Positions 40,891 through 51,200 of a stretch of DNA of 64,000 bases are shown piece after piece (position 1 is the first letter of the stretch; each line of letters opens with the position of its first letter). Below the pieces are notes generated by a model, which was not told the DNA's origin, searched no databases, and saw nothing but the letters and a program-made list of their open reading frames with translations. The stretch spans positions 248,001 through 312,000 of the forward strand of contig NZ_JAPMXC010000002.1 in the NCBI RefSeq assembly GCF_026624755.1. The letters are read 5' to 3'. The translations under genes and the position numbers were made by a program. Origin of the DNA: Robbsia betulipollinis. GTDB taxonomy: Bacteria > Pseudomonadota > Gammaproteobacteria > Burkholderiales > Burkholderiaceae.

Positions 40891-41311
40891 ACGGCCTGGA
40901 ACCGGCCTGGAACCCTGTCCCTCGCGCAGACGCGCGCCGTGCCGGTGCGATTCGGTTCGAGGGATGGGGTTAGGGATTGCGGTTGTGGCGGGTGATGATC
41001 TCGCCGCTGCCGATCGGTAGGAGAGGCTCGTCAAGGACCGCGCAGCTAGCCCATTTCTGTCTTTTTCTTAGTATTGCTATGTAAATTTCATGAATAAAAT
41101 ACGACGCTCAAGTACTGCGCGGTCTGGACGAATTTGCAGGTTGCCTACGCGATAAACAAGACTGCCATTTTGAATCAGTGGCTCTTAGATCGCAGGAACG
41201 AAAAGGGAACGAGATTGAAAAATGCTGTCTTTGAGAACCGGACACAGGGGTAAAACGGGACAGAAATCGGGACTTGAATTTTACTAAATATTTGATTTTA
41301 AAGTAAAACAG
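40891..41311. other. 421-bp gene-free stretch, AT-rich toward tRNA-Leu
   Basis: It begins with two direct copies of CGGCCTGGAAC (40892-40913). From about 41040 to 41311 the base composition falls clearly below that of the window (runs such as TTTTTCTTAG and TTGATTTTAAAG). This is the 3' flank of the minus-strand tRNA-Leu, a common integration site, but no integrase or repeated tRNA end was found. Confidence 0.6.
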
Positions 41312-41398
41312 TGGTGCGAGGAGCGGGACTCGAACCCGCACACCATTGCTGGCGTCAGGACCTAAACCTGGTGCGTCTACCAATTTCGCCATCCTCGC
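41312..41398 (-). tRNA. tRNA-Leu (anticodon TAG)
   Basis: Complete 87-nt class II tRNA on the minus strand. The acceptor GCGAGGA/TCCTCGC is followed by A and an encoded CCA. The anticodon loop TTTAGGT gives TAG, there is a long variable arm, and the T-loop GGTTCGAGTCC is canonical. Confidence 0.97.
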
Positions 41399-41605
41399 AC
41401 GCGCTGCTGCTTTTCCAGCCGCCGCAGCGGGCGACGTTCAAGCAGCCCGCCATTCTAACCGAAGCGACAAAGCTTGTGTATGCGTCGTCCGAAAGGCATG
41501 CCGACGACGATGTTACAATTCCCCGACACCCGGCCCACCGGTGCCCATGCCACCTGGCGCTTTCGCCTCCGATCCTTTCCCTGTTCCGTTCGCCGATTCG
41601 CCAGC

Positions 41606-42508
41606 GTGAAACCCCTCGACTACTGCCAGCAGAAAGCGGCGCCCCCCGGCTCGACGCTCTATTACGCGCTTCAGCAGGCGCGTCCGGCGCGGCGTCCTGC
41701 CCTCACTGCCCTGCATGCCTACCGGCGCGAACTGGCGGATACCGTACTGGAATCCAGCGATCCAAGCATCGCGCAGGCCAAGCTGGACTGGTGGCGGCGC
41801 GAAACGCTGAGTCTGTCGCAAGGCGCGCCGTCCCATCCGGTCTCGCACGCGCTCGCCGCCACCTTGCCCAGGCTTTGCCAGGCGCCGGCGCCGCTCTTCG
41901 CACTCATCGACGGCTTCGAGCAGGATCTGCGGCAAGCGCGGTATCTGGACCTGACGGGATTGAAGAACTATCTGGCAGTAGTGTCAGGGGATTTCACCGA
42001 ACAGATCGCGCGCGCCTCGCGGCGCAACGACGCAACCGCCGCCGTGGTGCCCTCGGAGCGGGACGCCGCCGCACCTGCGCCGACAAAGGACGCGCCCTCC
42101 GCCGCGCGCGCCCCGTCCTGGGCGCATCGGCTGGGCGTGGCGTTGTCGTTCGCGTCGATCATCGCCGACCTCGGCGCGGACGCGCGGCATGGCCGGATCT
42201 ATCTGCCGATCAGTGAAATGCAGCAGTTCGGGGTGAGCGCCGCCGATATCCTGAACCGCCGCTACAGCACGGCCTTTACCGCCCTGATGGCGTTTCAGAC
42301 GGCACGGGCACGCAGTGAACTGCATGCGTCGCTCGACGCGATCCCGCGCGCCGAGCGACGCTCCCAGGCTTCCCTGCGGGCCCAGGCGGCCATGGCGCTG
42401 CGACTGCTCGCGGAAATCGAGGCGTCCGGCTTCCAGGTGCTGCACCAGCGCATTGCCCTGACGCCAGTGCGCAATCTGCTCGTCGCATGGTGGGCGGCAC
42501 GCCGCTAG
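41606..42508 (+). CDS. squalene/phytoene-synthase-fold protein, possibly non-catalytic
   Basis: A 300-residue protein of the squalene/phytoene synthase superfamily, from GTG at 41606 (MKPLDYCQQKAAPPGSTLYYAL). The second aspartate motif region is present (ADLGADARHGRIYLPISEMQQFGV). At the first motif, where prenyl synthases have DxxxD, the sequence reads RRELADTVLE, and it is followed by KLDWWRRE. That resembles the NDUFAF6-like branch, whose members assist respiratory complex I assembly. An Ala/Pro/Asp-rich insertion lies at about 135-170. The C-terminus overlaps the convergent DUF1501 gene by 4 bp. Confidence 0.78.
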   Translation: MKPLDYCQQKAAPPGSTLYYALQQARPARRPALTALHAYRRELADTVLESSDPSIAQAKLDWWRRETLSLSQGAPSHPVSHALAATLPRLCQAPAPLFALIDGFEQDLRQARYLDLTGLKNYLAVVSGDFTEQIARASRRNDATAAVVPSERDAAAPAPTKDAPSAARAPSWAHRLGVALSFASIIADLGADARHGRIYLPISEMQQFGVSAADILNRRYSTAFTALMAFQTARARSELHASLDAIPRAERRSQASLRAQAAMALRLLAEIEASGFQVLHQRIALTPVRNLLVAWWAARR

Positions 42509-43536
42509 ACCCGAAACAGCCCCGGCAAGGCCGCCGGCGCATCGGCGAGCACCGCGGCGGGCTTCATGCCCCACCAGGATTCCAGAATCGCGGCAAGCAC
42601 GCGGCGGTGGTCGACGCCGGGCGCGATCGTACCGCCATGCGCGTCGAGCCGCGGAGGCACACCGTGAAAACCGCCCCGCAGGTGCCCGCCCAGCAGCAGT
42701 TGCGGCGCGGCACCGCCATGCTCCGTGCCGCCTTCGGCATTCTCGGCGGCGGCGCGGCCAAATTCGGACGTGGTCATGATGACCACATCGTTCCAGCGTC
42801 CGGCTCGCTGCAGACGTCGGTGCAGCACGGCGATGCCGCCCGCGAGCTCGGTCAACGCGGTGGCATGGCGTACGCCTTGCCGGCAATGCGTATCGAAACC
42901 GGGCACGGTGAGACGCATGACGCTCATGCCGCTGGTGGCGATCAGTTCGTCCGCGGCGCGGTGCGCAACGTCGCTGAAGCGGCCCGCATGCGCCGGCGCC
43001 GCGTTTCCACCCCCGTTGGGGCGCCATACCGTACCGGCAGGCACACCTGCCGCGGCTTGCGCGGCCAACGCGCGATCGAGCCAATCGTCGTGCTGATGCA
43101 CATCGACACGGGAACCGCTGCGCCGCACCTGGGCCGCCCGGAAATGCCCCAGGCCGGGACCCCGTGCGCCGACGCCCTCGACGATGGCAAATTCGCCGGC
43201 ACGCCACAGCGGCAGCAACGGCGTCAACGCGACATGCAGATGCCGGGTGCCGTCGAGCGGCACGGTCTGCGTAGCGTCGAGCGCCAGCGTCGGGCGCAAT
43301 CTTCGGTATAGCGGGTCCGTCACGGGTACGACCGTGTTCAGGCCGTCATTGCCGCCAGCCAGTTCGATCACGATCAGGTGCCGGGACTGCGGCGGCATGA
43401 CGGATGGCGCGCGGCCGGGACCCGGTTCGGCGCGATGCGTGTCCGGCCAGCGGGACGCGGCGTGTACGCGCGACGAGCCAACCACGGTCAGGCTGGCGGC
43501 GGAGAGTGTGGAGACAACAAAGCGGCGACGATTCAT
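42505..43536 (-). CDS. DUF1501 family protein, Tat-exported
   Basis: A 343-residue protein with a twin-arginine signal (MNRRRFVVSTLSAASLTVVG, cleavage near HAAS). The body has the DUF1501 landmarks LIVIELAGGNDGLNTVVPV, HFRAAQ, and TTSEFGRAAAENAEGGTEHGGAAP. DUF1501 is a sulfatase-like fold of unknown function, usually encoded next to a DUF1800 partner; none is present here. Members with a partner are often over 380 residues, so this one is short. It is the only minus-strand gene between the squalene-synthase-like gene and ompR. Confidence 0.88.
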   Translation of the reverse strand: MNRRRFVVSTLSAASLTVVGSSRVHAASRWPDTHRAEPGPGRAPSVMPPQSRHLIVIELAGGNDGLNTVVPVTDPLYRRLRPTLALDATQTVPLDGTRHLHVALTPLLPLWRAGEFAIVEGVGARGPGLGHFRAAQVRRSGSRVDVHQHDDWLDRALAAQAAAGVPAGTVWRPNGGGNAAPAHAGRFSDVAHRAADELIATSGMSVMRLTVPGFDTHCRQGVRHATALTELAGGIAVLHRRLQRAGRWNDVVIMTTSEFGRAAAENAEGGTEHGGAAPQLLLGGHLRGGFHGVPPRLDAHGGTIAPGVDHRRVLAAILESWWGMKPAAVLADAPAALPGLFRV

Positions 43537-43804
43537 CGGGCCTTCTTCAGCAAACGTTCAATTCATTCGGGTGAACCATTGGAGCACGTCCTCGAGCGTT
43601 GCGAGCCGCGCGGGAAACTGCTATATGTCGAATCGTGGCGGCGCCTTTACCCAAAAGCGCGTCAAAAACGAGGCCAGGCAGAGCCGACAGCCCGGCGCAA
43701 TGGGCGGTGGGCGGGTGTTTTGGGCGAGGTAAATCCTGTAACGCTTTGTAAGCCGCCTGCCAGAGCGAAATCGCGGTCCGGTTGATTCGCGTTAAGATGA
43801 CGAC

Positions 43805-44530
43805 ATGGAAACCAAAAGCCCATCAAAAATACTCGTCGTCGACGACGACCCCCGACTGCGCGACCTGCTGCGTCGCTATCTCGGAGAGCAAGGTTTCAAC
43901 GTTTACGTCGCCGAGAACGCGCCGTCGATGAACAAGCTCTGGGTGCGCGAGCGCTTCGACCTGCTGGTCCTGGATCTGATGCTGCCTGGCGAGGATGGGT
44001 TGTCGATCTGCCGGCGTCTGCGCGGTGGCAACGATCGCACGCCCATCATCATGCTGACGGCGAAGGGCGAGGATGTGGACCGCATCGTCGGACTGGAAAT
44101 GGGCGCCGACGATTACCTGCCGAAGCCGTTCAATCCGCGCGAGCTGGTTGCGCGTATCCATGCGGTACTGCGCCGCCGCGCGCCGACGGAATTGCCCGGC
44201 GCGCCGTCCGAGACGGCGGAAACCTTCGAGTTCGGCGAATTCGCGCTGAATCTGGCGACTCGCACGCTGACGAAGGCCGGCAACGAGATCCCCCTGACCA
44301 CCGGGGAATTCTCGGTGCTGAAGGTCTTCGCCCGCCACCCGCGGCAACCGCTGTCGCGGGAGAAGCTGATGGAACTGGCACGCGGGCGCGAATACGAGGT
44401 ATTCGACCGCAGTCTGGACGTGCAGATCTCGCGTCTGCGCAAGCTCATCGAGCCGGACCCGGGCAGTCCGCGTTTCATTCAGACGGTCTGGGGTCTGGGC
44501 TATGTGTTCATCCCGGATGGCGCGGCCTAG
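43805..44530 (+). CDS. ompR: OmpR-type response regulator
   Basis: DNA-binding response regulator of 241 residues. The receiver domain has the phosphoacceptor D57 (LLVLDLMLPGEDG), acidic residues at 13-15 and the conserved lysine in LPKPFNPREL. A winged-helix output domain follows, with the RFIQTVWGLGYVF end. Overall similarity and the partner EnvZ-type kinase downstream indicate osmolarity/porin regulation. A 73-bp spacer containing 15-bp repeats separates the two genes. Confidence 0.95.
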   Translation: METKSPSKILVVDDDPRLRDLLRRYLGEQGFNVYVAENAPSMNKLWVRERFDLLVLDLMLPGEDGLSICRRLRGGNDRTPIIMLTAKGEDVDRIVGLEMGADDYLPKPFNPRELVARIHAVLRRRAPTELPGAPSETAETFEFGEFALNLATRTLTKAGNEIPLTTGEFSVLKVFARHPRQPLSREKLMELARGREYEVFDRSLDVQISRLRKLIEPDPGSPRFIQTVWGLGYVFIPDGAA

Positions 44531-44575
44531 CGCGGCCCGGCCTGGCGCGGCCCGGCCTAACGCGGCCCGGCCTGG
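44531..44575. repeat. three 15-bp tandem repeats between ompR and envZ
   Basis: Units of CGCGGCCCGGCCTGG: copy 1 at 44531, copy 2 at 44546 (ends TAA instead of TGG), copy 3 at 44561, then a partial CGCAACCCG. The array begins at the ompR stop and fills most of the spacer ahead of the TTG start of envZ. Confidence 0.9.
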
Positions 44576-44602
44576 CGCAACCCGTTTGACCGCGAGGCCC
44601 GA

Positions 44603-46006
44603 TTGTCCACGCTCCTGACGCACAGAATCGACCGGCGCCTGCTCACGCTGGCGTTCGGCGGCCTCTTCTGGCGTACCTTCCTGTTGATCGCCCTGTTGAT
44701 CGCGGTGAGCCTGACCGCCTGGTTCCAGAGTTTCCGGGTGATCGAGCGCGAACCCCGCGCGCAACGCGTGGCGCTGCAACTGGTGGCCATCGTCAAGCTG
44801 ACGCGCACCGCCCTGCTCTACTCCGATCCCGACCTGCGCCGCGCGCTACTGCAGGATCTCGAAAGCAACGAGGGAGTGCGGGTGTACCCGCGCGAGCCGG
44901 GCGACCGCTTCGTGCAGCAACCGGACGGGCCGGTGAACCGTCTGATCGAGTCGGACCTGCGCAAGCGCCTCGGCGACGATACGGCGATCGCCGCCTCGGT
45001 CAACGGCATCGGCGGCGTGTGGATCAGTTTCAAGATCGACGACGACGATTACTGGGTGTCGCTCAACCGCGATCAGCTGGACAGCGTGACGGGCCTGCAA
45101 TGGATCGGGTGGGGAGTCTTCGCGCTGGCGCTGTCGCTCTTCGGCGCCGCGTTCATCACCAGTCTGGTGAATCGGCCGTTCGCACGGCTGGCGTGGGCGG
45201 CGCGCAAGGTCGGTTCGGGGCAAACCCCCGACGCGCTGCCGGAACGCGGCCTGGGCGTCGCGGCCGATACCAATCGCAGTTTCAACCAGATGGTGCGGGA
45301 CCTCGAGCAGCTGGAAGCGGACCGGGCGCTGATGCTCGCGGGCATTTCCCACGATCTGCGCACGCCGCTCGCGCGGCTGCGTCTGGAAACGGAAATGAGT
45401 CCGGCCGACGAGATGACCAAGGACGCGATGGTCGACGACATCGAGCAGATGGATCGGATCATCGGCCGTTTCCTGGACTACGCGCGGCCGGGACAGCGCG
45501 CGCAGGAACCGATCGATTTCTCGCTGCTGGTGGGCGACGCGGTGGGACGGCTCGAAAACGACGAGCAGACGGTGCTGGATACGCAACTGGCACCGCAGGT
45601 GGTGGTCGAGGCCGAACCGACGGATATGCGCCGCATCGTCGACAATCTGGTGGAGAACGCCCGGAAATACGGGCGCAGCATGAGCGACGAAAAGATCCAC
45701 CTGTCGGTGAGCCTGTCCATAGCGGATTCGCGCGCGGTGCTGGTGGTGCGCGACCAGGGAGCCGGCATCCCCGAAGATCAACTGGCTTTCGTCACGCGCC
45801 CGTTCTATCGGGTCGACGAAGCGCGCACGAAGGCCGACGGCACGGGCCTGGGCATGGCGATCGTCCAGCGTCTGGTGACGCGCCACCGCGGCACGCTGCG
45901 CATCGCGAATCGCGCTCCGGGCCCGGGTCTCGAAGTCACGCTATCATTTCCCCTGATCAAGCAGAGCGCAGCGACGATGAGCGTCCTGCCCGAGACCTTG
46001 GCCTGA
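44603..46006 (+). CDS. envZ: EnvZ-type sensor histidine kinase
   Basis: Membrane kinase partner of OmpR, 467 residues. It has two transmembrane helices (about 22-42 and 170-195) around a periplasmic domain, a HAMP-like segment (NRPFARLAWAARKVG), the H-box ISHDLRTPLARLRLE with phosphorylated H250, and ATPase motifs (NLVENARKYG, DQGAGIPEDQ, GTGLGMAIVQRL). The start is TTG with GCGAGG upstream; no ATG lies before the first helix. A weak start plus the repeat-filled spacer may lower kinase levels relative to OmpR. Confidence 0.95.
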   Translation: MSTLLTHRIDRRLLTLAFGGLFWRTFLLIALLIAVSLTAWFQSFRVIEREPRAQRVALQLVAIVKLTRTALLYSDPDLRRALLQDLESNEGVRVYPREPGDRFVQQPDGPVNRLIESDLRKRLGDDTAIAASVNGIGGVWISFKIDDDDYWVSLNRDQLDSVTGLQWIGWGVFALALSLFGAAFITSLVNRPFARLAWAARKVGSGQTPDALPERGLGVAADTNRSFNQMVRDLEQLEADRALMLAGISHDLRTPLARLRLETEMSPADEMTKDAMVDDIEQMDRIIGRFLDYARPGQRAQEPIDFSLLVGDAVGRLENDEQTVLDTQLAPQVVVEAEPTDMRRIVDNLVENARKYGRSMSDEKIHLSVSLSIADSRAVLVVRDQGAGIPEDQLAFVTRPFYRVDEARTKADGTGLGMAIVQRLVTRHRGTLRIANRAPGPGLEVTLSFPLIKQSAATMSVLPETLA

Positions 46007-46029
46007 TACGCTGACCAAAGGGAACCGCA

Positions 46030-46569
46030 ATGAAAACCGTGGGCGACAAGCTGGAAACCTTCTCGGTTCCCGCTGCCCGGCCTGGCTTCAATCATGCCGA
46101 GCAGGATGGCGAATCCGCATTCGAGATCTTGACCGAGCAGTCCTTTCCGGGGCAATGGAAGATTCTGTACTTCTATCCGCGCGACTTCAGTCTGCTGTGC
46201 CCCACCGAGATCATCGGTTTCGCGCGCCTGGTGAGGGCTTTCGAGGAACGCGACGCGGTGGTGCTGGGCGGCAGCGTCGACAACGAGTTCGTGAAACTCG
46301 CATGGCGGCGCGAGAATCCGGATCTGTCGGAACTGAATCATTACTCGTTCGGCGACACGAAGGGCGACCTGGTGGACCAGTTGGGCATTCGGGACGCGCA
46401 AAGCGGCGTGACGTTGCGGGCCACCTTCATCGTCGACCCGGACAACGTCATACAACATGTGTCGGTCAACAATCTCGCGGTGGGACGCAGCCCCGACGAG
46501 ACGCTGCGAATACTCGACGCGCTGCAAACCGGGGAATTGTGCCGGGGTGACCGACCCATCGGCGGCTAG
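46030..46569 (+). CDS. AhpC/TSA-family 2-Cys peroxiredoxin
   Basis: Thiol peroxidase of 179 residues that reduces H2O2 and alkyl hydroperoxides. The peroxidatic cysteine is C57 in FYPRDFSLLCPTEI. A second cysteine, C171 in TGELCRGDR close to the C-terminus, fits a resolving cysteine. The absence of an adjacent ahpF or ahpD leaves its reductant open. It begins 24 bp after envZ on the same strand and may be transcribed with it, which would link it to envelope stress. Confidence 0.92.
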   Translation: MKTVGDKLETFSVPAARPGFNHAEQDGESAFEILTEQSFPGQWKILYFYPRDFSLLCPTEIIGFARLVRAFEERDAVVLGGSVDNEFVKLAWRRENPDLSELNHYSFGDTKGDLVDQLGIRDAQSGVTLRATFIVDPDNVIQHVSVNNLAVGRSPDETLRILDALQTGELCRGDRPIGG

Positions 46570-46641
46570 GCCGCATGCCTGAGCCGGAAGCCGCCGCGAC
46601 GCAGACGGGCGGGACGGCAGAAGAAGACGCGCCCGTGCCTT

Positions 46642-47121
46642 TCAATCCCGTGTGAGCAGGACGATCGCCTGCGCGGCGATGCCTTCCATGCGGCCCAGCG
46701 AACCGAGCTTCTCGTTGGTCTTGGCCTTGACATTAACGGCGTCGACGGCGATATCGAGATCCTCGGCGATCGACGCGCACATCGCGGCGATGTGGGGCGC
46801 GAGTTTCGGCTGCTGGGCGATCACGGTGCTGTCGACATTGCCCACGCGCCAGCCGGCGGCCCGCACGCGGCGCGCGGCCTCGGCCAGAAGCACGCGGCTG
46901 TTCGCGCCCTTGAAAGCGGGATCGGTGTCGGGAAAATGGCGACCGATATCGCCCAGGCCCGCCGCGCCCAGCAAGGCGTCGGTCACCGCGTGGAGCAGGA
47001 CATCGGCGTCGGAATGGCCGAGCAGGCCGCGTTCGTACGGGATCTCGATACCGCCGATGATCAGGGGCCGGCCGGCGACCAGCGCGTGGATGTCATAACC
47101 CTGTCCGACTCTGATGTTCAT
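46642..47121 (-). CDS. ispF: 2-C-methyl-D-erythritol 2,4-cyclodiphosphate synthase
   Basis: MEP-pathway enzyme that cyclises the CDP-methylerythritol phosphate to MEcPP. Standard 159-residue length, with the metal ligands D10 and H12 (GQGYDIHAL), the [20 protein letters not shown] block containing the third histidine, and [10 protein letters not shown]. It overlaps the end of ispD by 4 bp (ATGA), so the two are coupled. Confidence 0.97.
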   Translation of the reverse strand: MNIRVGQGYDIHALVAGRPLIIGGIEIPYERGLLGHSDADVLLHAVTDALLGAAGLGDIGRHFPDTDPAFKGANSRVLLAEAARRVRAAGWRVGNVDSTVIAQQPKLAPHIAAMCASIAEDLDIAVDAVNVKAKTNEKLGSLGRMEGIAAQAIVLLTRD

Positions 47122-47924
47122 TTTCTATCCTTGTCGGCCCCGCCCAGAACCGATTCCGCCAGTTCGAAATCCTCCGGGTAGGTAACCTTGAAATTACGAA
47201 GATTGCCGCGCACCAGCAAGGGCGCATGACCCAACGCCTCGATCGCGCTGGCCTCGTCGGTGACGACGCTGCCGTTGCGCGCGGCGGTGTCGAGTGCGCC
47301 GCGCAACAGCCCCAGGCGAAACATCTGCGGCGTTTGCGCCAACCACAGATGATCGCGCGATTCGGTCGCCCGGATGCGCGGCACGCTGTCGCTCCCTGCT
47401 GCATTTCCGATTTTGCTCCCCGTGCCCGGCGCGCCGCCCGGGTCCCCGGGATCTCCGGCCGGGGCGGAACGCTTGATGGTATCGGCGACGGGCAAGGCGA
47501 CGATGCCGCCGATGGCGTCCCCGCTCACCGCGGCGATCAGGGCGCGGATCAGCCCCGGCGTGATGCCGGGCCGCGCCGCGTCGTGTACCAGCACCCAGTC
47601 CGTGTCGCGCGCGCCGAATTCCCGCATCAGCGTGAGCAGACCGTTCTGCACGCTGACCTGCCGGCTCGCGCCGCCGCACCGCCGCACCGCATAGCGCAGG
47701 CCGGTGAAGCGGCGCGGGTCGAAACCCGTGTCATCGGCGGCCAGCACCACCAGCGTTTGCGCGAACTCCGAACAGGCATCGAACGCGGCAAGCGTATGAT
47801 GCAGCAAGTTGCGTCCGGCGACAGTACGATATTGCTTGGGCAGACCGCCGCCAGCGCGCATGCCGCTGCCGGCGCATGGAATGAGTGCGAAGAGACGGTC
47901 GTTGACCCTGAGTTCCTGTGCCAT
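47118..47924 (-). CDS. ispD: 2-C-methyl-D-erythritol 4-phosphate cytidylyltransferase
   Basis: MEP-pathway enzyme that attaches CMP to methylerythritol phosphate. The 268-residue protein has the nucleotide-binding start [45 protein letters not shown] and the end motif [16 protein letters not shown] Gly/Pro/Asp-rich insertion of about 25 residues between KRSAPA and [13 protein letters not shown] makes it longer than the ~235 typical. It is divergent from mfd, and the start at 47924 has no clear ribosome-binding site. Confidence 0.95.
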   Translation of the reverse strand: MAQELRVNDRLFALIPCAGSGMRAGGGLPKQYRTVAGRNLLHHTLAAFDACSEFAQTLVVLAADDTGFDPRRFTGLRYAVRRCGGASRQVSVQNGLLTLMREFGARDTDWVLVHDAARPGITPGLIRALIAAVSGDAIGGIVALPVADTIKRSAPAGDPGDPGGAPGTGSKIGNAAGSDSVPRIRATESRDHLWLAQTPQMFRLGLLRGALDTAARNGSVVTDEASAIEALGHAPLLVRGNLRNFKVTYPEDFELAESVLGGADKDRK

Positions 47925-48059
47925 GCGTATGACTGATTACCGAAAGTTTTCACGACGCGGCCGCGCCGGGAGAGATGCAGGTCCGGACCCATGCTGACAC
48001 ATTCCGGGGCCGCGATGCCGGTCCGTCTTCGCCAAAAAGTCACAGACGACGACGGATTC

Positions 48060-48065
48060 TATAAT
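48060..48065 (+). promoter_or_regulatory. candidate -10 box of mfd
   Basis: A perfect TATAAT lies 143 bases upstream of the mfd ATG in the 284-bp divergent region. No convincing -35 is found at 17 bases. A 7-bp inverted repeat (GCGGCCG/CGGCCGC, 48083-48102) follows in the presumed leader. Confidence 0.45.
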
Positions 48066-48208
48066 ATTGTTCTTTTCGCGGTGCGGCCGATTGAACGGCC
48101 GCGCCGCCACGTTCACGGTGGCGCGCTCGTGCCGCGCCCCGCCGGTCATACCGGACGCCCGAGGCTGCAGATCATCGGCAGCCGCGCCGCTGCAACGAAT
48201 CCGCCACC

Positions 48209-51200
48209 ATGCCAGACACGTCAGACACTACTGCTTTGTCCTCCAAGTCCCGTTCGAATCCGCCTTCCGGCCCGGCCGCCCGCTCGCCCGCCGTCCCCCT
48301 TGCCGCGGACGCCGCCGGAGGCGCCATGCCCGCCGCGGAACGCGCGGCGCTTCCCGCCTCGTCTGTCGCGTCCCCGCCCGTGACTTCGCCCGTGCCGCTG
48401 GTGAAAAAAGGCAGCCGCTATGCCTACGGCACGCCGCCCGGTTCGGCCGACGCGCTGTTGATCGCGCGCTACTTCCTTGCCAACCGCGCCGTCGCGGCAC
48501 CGGACGGGAACGGCGCACGCCCCGCCGGCTTCTCGACGCTCGCGGTGGTGTGCGCGAACGCGCTCGACGCGCAGCGCCTCGTGCTGGAGATTCCCTACTT
48601 CGCGCCGGGCGTGCGGGTCCGGCTGCTGCCGGACTGGGAGACGCTCCCGTACGATTCGTTCTCCCCGCACCAGGACCTGATCTCCGAACGGCTCGCGACG
48701 CTGCATGACCTCGGCGAAGGCCGCTGCGACATCGTCATCGTGCCCGCGACCACGGCGATGTACCGAATGCCGCCGGCGTCGTTCATGGCCGCCTATACCT
48801 TCGAGTTCACGCAGGGAGCCAAGCTGGACGAGGCGCGGCTGCGCGCGCAACTCGTGCTCGCCAGCTACGAGCACGTCAGCCAGGTGGTGCGCCCGGGCGA
48901 ATACTGCGTGCGCGGCAGTCTGATCGACCTGTTCCCGATGGGCTCGCCGCTGCCCTACCGCATCGACCTGTTCGACGACGAAGTCGATTCGATCCGCGCG
49001 TTCGACCCGGACAGCCAGCGAAGCCTCTATCCGGTGCGGGAGGTGCGCCTGCTGCCCGGCCGGGAATTCCCGTTCGACGAGGCGGCGCGCACGGCGTTTC
49101 GCAGCCGCTGGCGCGAGGTGTTCGAAGGCGACCCGAGCCGCTCGACCATCTACCGCGACATCGGCAACGGCGTGCCGCCCGGGGGCATCGAATACTATCT
49201 GCCGCTGTTTTTCAGCGAGACCGCCACGTTCATCGACTATCTGCCGGCCGCCGCGCAGCTCGTCCTCGTCGGCGATATCGAAGCGTCGGTCAGCCGCTTC
49301 GCGGCCGACACGCGGCAGCGTCACAACTTTCTGTCGCACGACCGCGAGCGGCCGATTCTCGATCCGGCGCGCCTGTTCCTGACCGCCGAGGAATTCTTCA
49401 CGCTCGCCAAGCCCTTCGCGCGTCTGACGCTGAACGGCGAAGCGCCGGACGCGCCGTTCGCGACGGCCCTGCCTGCCCTCGCGGTCGACCGGCGCGCCGA
49501 GGACACCGTGGCCGCGCTGCGGCACTTCGTCGGCCTGCCGGGCATGCGGGTATTTCTCGCCGCCGAGTCCGCGGGACGCCGCGAGACGATCGCGCAAATG
49601 CTCAACGACGCGGGCCTGCCGCCGGTGCTCACCGACGATTTCGCGCAGTTCCTGCAGGGCGACGCGCGCTTCGGCCTGGGCGTCGCGCCGCTGGCCGCCG
49701 GCTTCGTGCTGCCGCAGGAGCCCGGCGCGCGGGGCCGGCAGGTCGCCTTCGTCACCGAGACCGAACTCTACGGACAGATCGCGCGGCGTACGGGGCGGCG
49801 GCGCCAGGAGCAGGCAAGCTCGGTCGACTCGATGGTGCGCGACCTCTCGGAGCTGAAGATCGGCGACCCGGTGGTGCACAGCCAGCACGGTATCGGCCGC
49901 TATATGGGGCTGATGTCGATGGACATGGGCGAAGGCGAGACCGAGTTCCTGCATCTGGAGTACAACGGCGCGAGCAAGCTCTATGTGCCCGTGTCGCAAC
50001 TGCACGTGATCTCGCGCTACAGCGGCGCGGACCCGGAAACCGCGCCGTTGCACGCGCTGGGTTCCGGCCAGTGGGAAAAGGCGAAACGCCGCGCGGCGCT
50101 GCAGATCCGCGATACCGCCGCCGAGTTGCTGAATCTGTACGCGCGCCGCGCGCTGCGCGAAGGGCATGCGTTCGAACTCTCGCCGCGCGACTACGATGCG
50201 TTCGCCGAGACCTTCGGTTTCGAGGAAACGCCCGACCAGGCGGCGGCGATCGCGGCGGTGATCGCGGACATGACCGCCGGCAAGCCGATGGACCGGCTGG
50301 TCTGCGGCGACGTGGGTTTCGGCAAGACCGAGGTGGCGTTGCGCGCGGCGTTCATCGCGGTGATGGGCGGCAAACAGGTGGCGCTGCTCTGCCCCACCAC
50401 GCTGCTCGCCGAGCAGCATTTCCAGACCTTCTCGGACCGCTTCTCGCAGTGGCCGATCCGCATCGCCGAGTTGTCGCGCTTCAAGACCGGCAAGGAAACC
50501 AGCGCCGCGATCCAGGCGATGGCCGACGGTACCGTCGACATCGTCATCGGCACGCACAAGCTGCTCTCGGCCGACGCGAAGTTCAAGCGGCTGGGCCTGG
50601 TGCTGATCGACGAGGAGCACCGCTTCGGCGTGCGTCAGAAGGAAGCGCTCAAGGCGCTGCGCGCCGAGGTCGACATGCTGGCGCTGACGGCCACGCCGAT
50701 CCCGCGCACGCTCGGCATGGCGCTCGAGGGACTGCGGGACTTTTCGGTGATCGCGACGGCGCCGCAGAAACGGCTCGCGATCAAGACCTTCGTGCGCCGC
50801 GAGGAAGACGGCGTGATCCGCGAGGCGATGCTGCGCGAGCTCAAGCGCGGCGGCCAGGTCTACTTTCTGCACAACGAGGTGGAGACCATCGAGAACCGGC
50901 GCGCGATGCTGGAGGAGCTGGTGCCCGAGGCACGCATCGTCGTCGCGCATGGTCAGATGCACGAGCGCGAACTCGAGCGGGTGATGCGCGATTTCACCGG
51001 GCGGCGTTTCAACGTGCTGCTGTGCACGACCATCATCGAGACCGGCATCGACGTGCCCACCGCGAACACGATCCTGATTCATCGCGCCGACCGTTTCGGC
51101 CTGGCGCAACTGCATCAGCTGCGTGGGCGAGTCGGACGCTCGCACCATCAGGCGTACGCCTATCTGCTGGTGCGTGACGTCGATACGCTGACCAACCAGG

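Noticed and set aside
41108-41392. 94-codon minus-strand frame beginning MAKLVDAPGLG
   Set aside because: Its start is a translation of tRNA-Leu, a common false gene call; the rest is AT-rich non-coding sequence.
43537-43804. Gene in the 268-bp gap before ompR
   Set aside because: Open frames here are extensions of antisense frames with no start signal; the gap most likely holds the ompR promoter, though no clear boxes were found.
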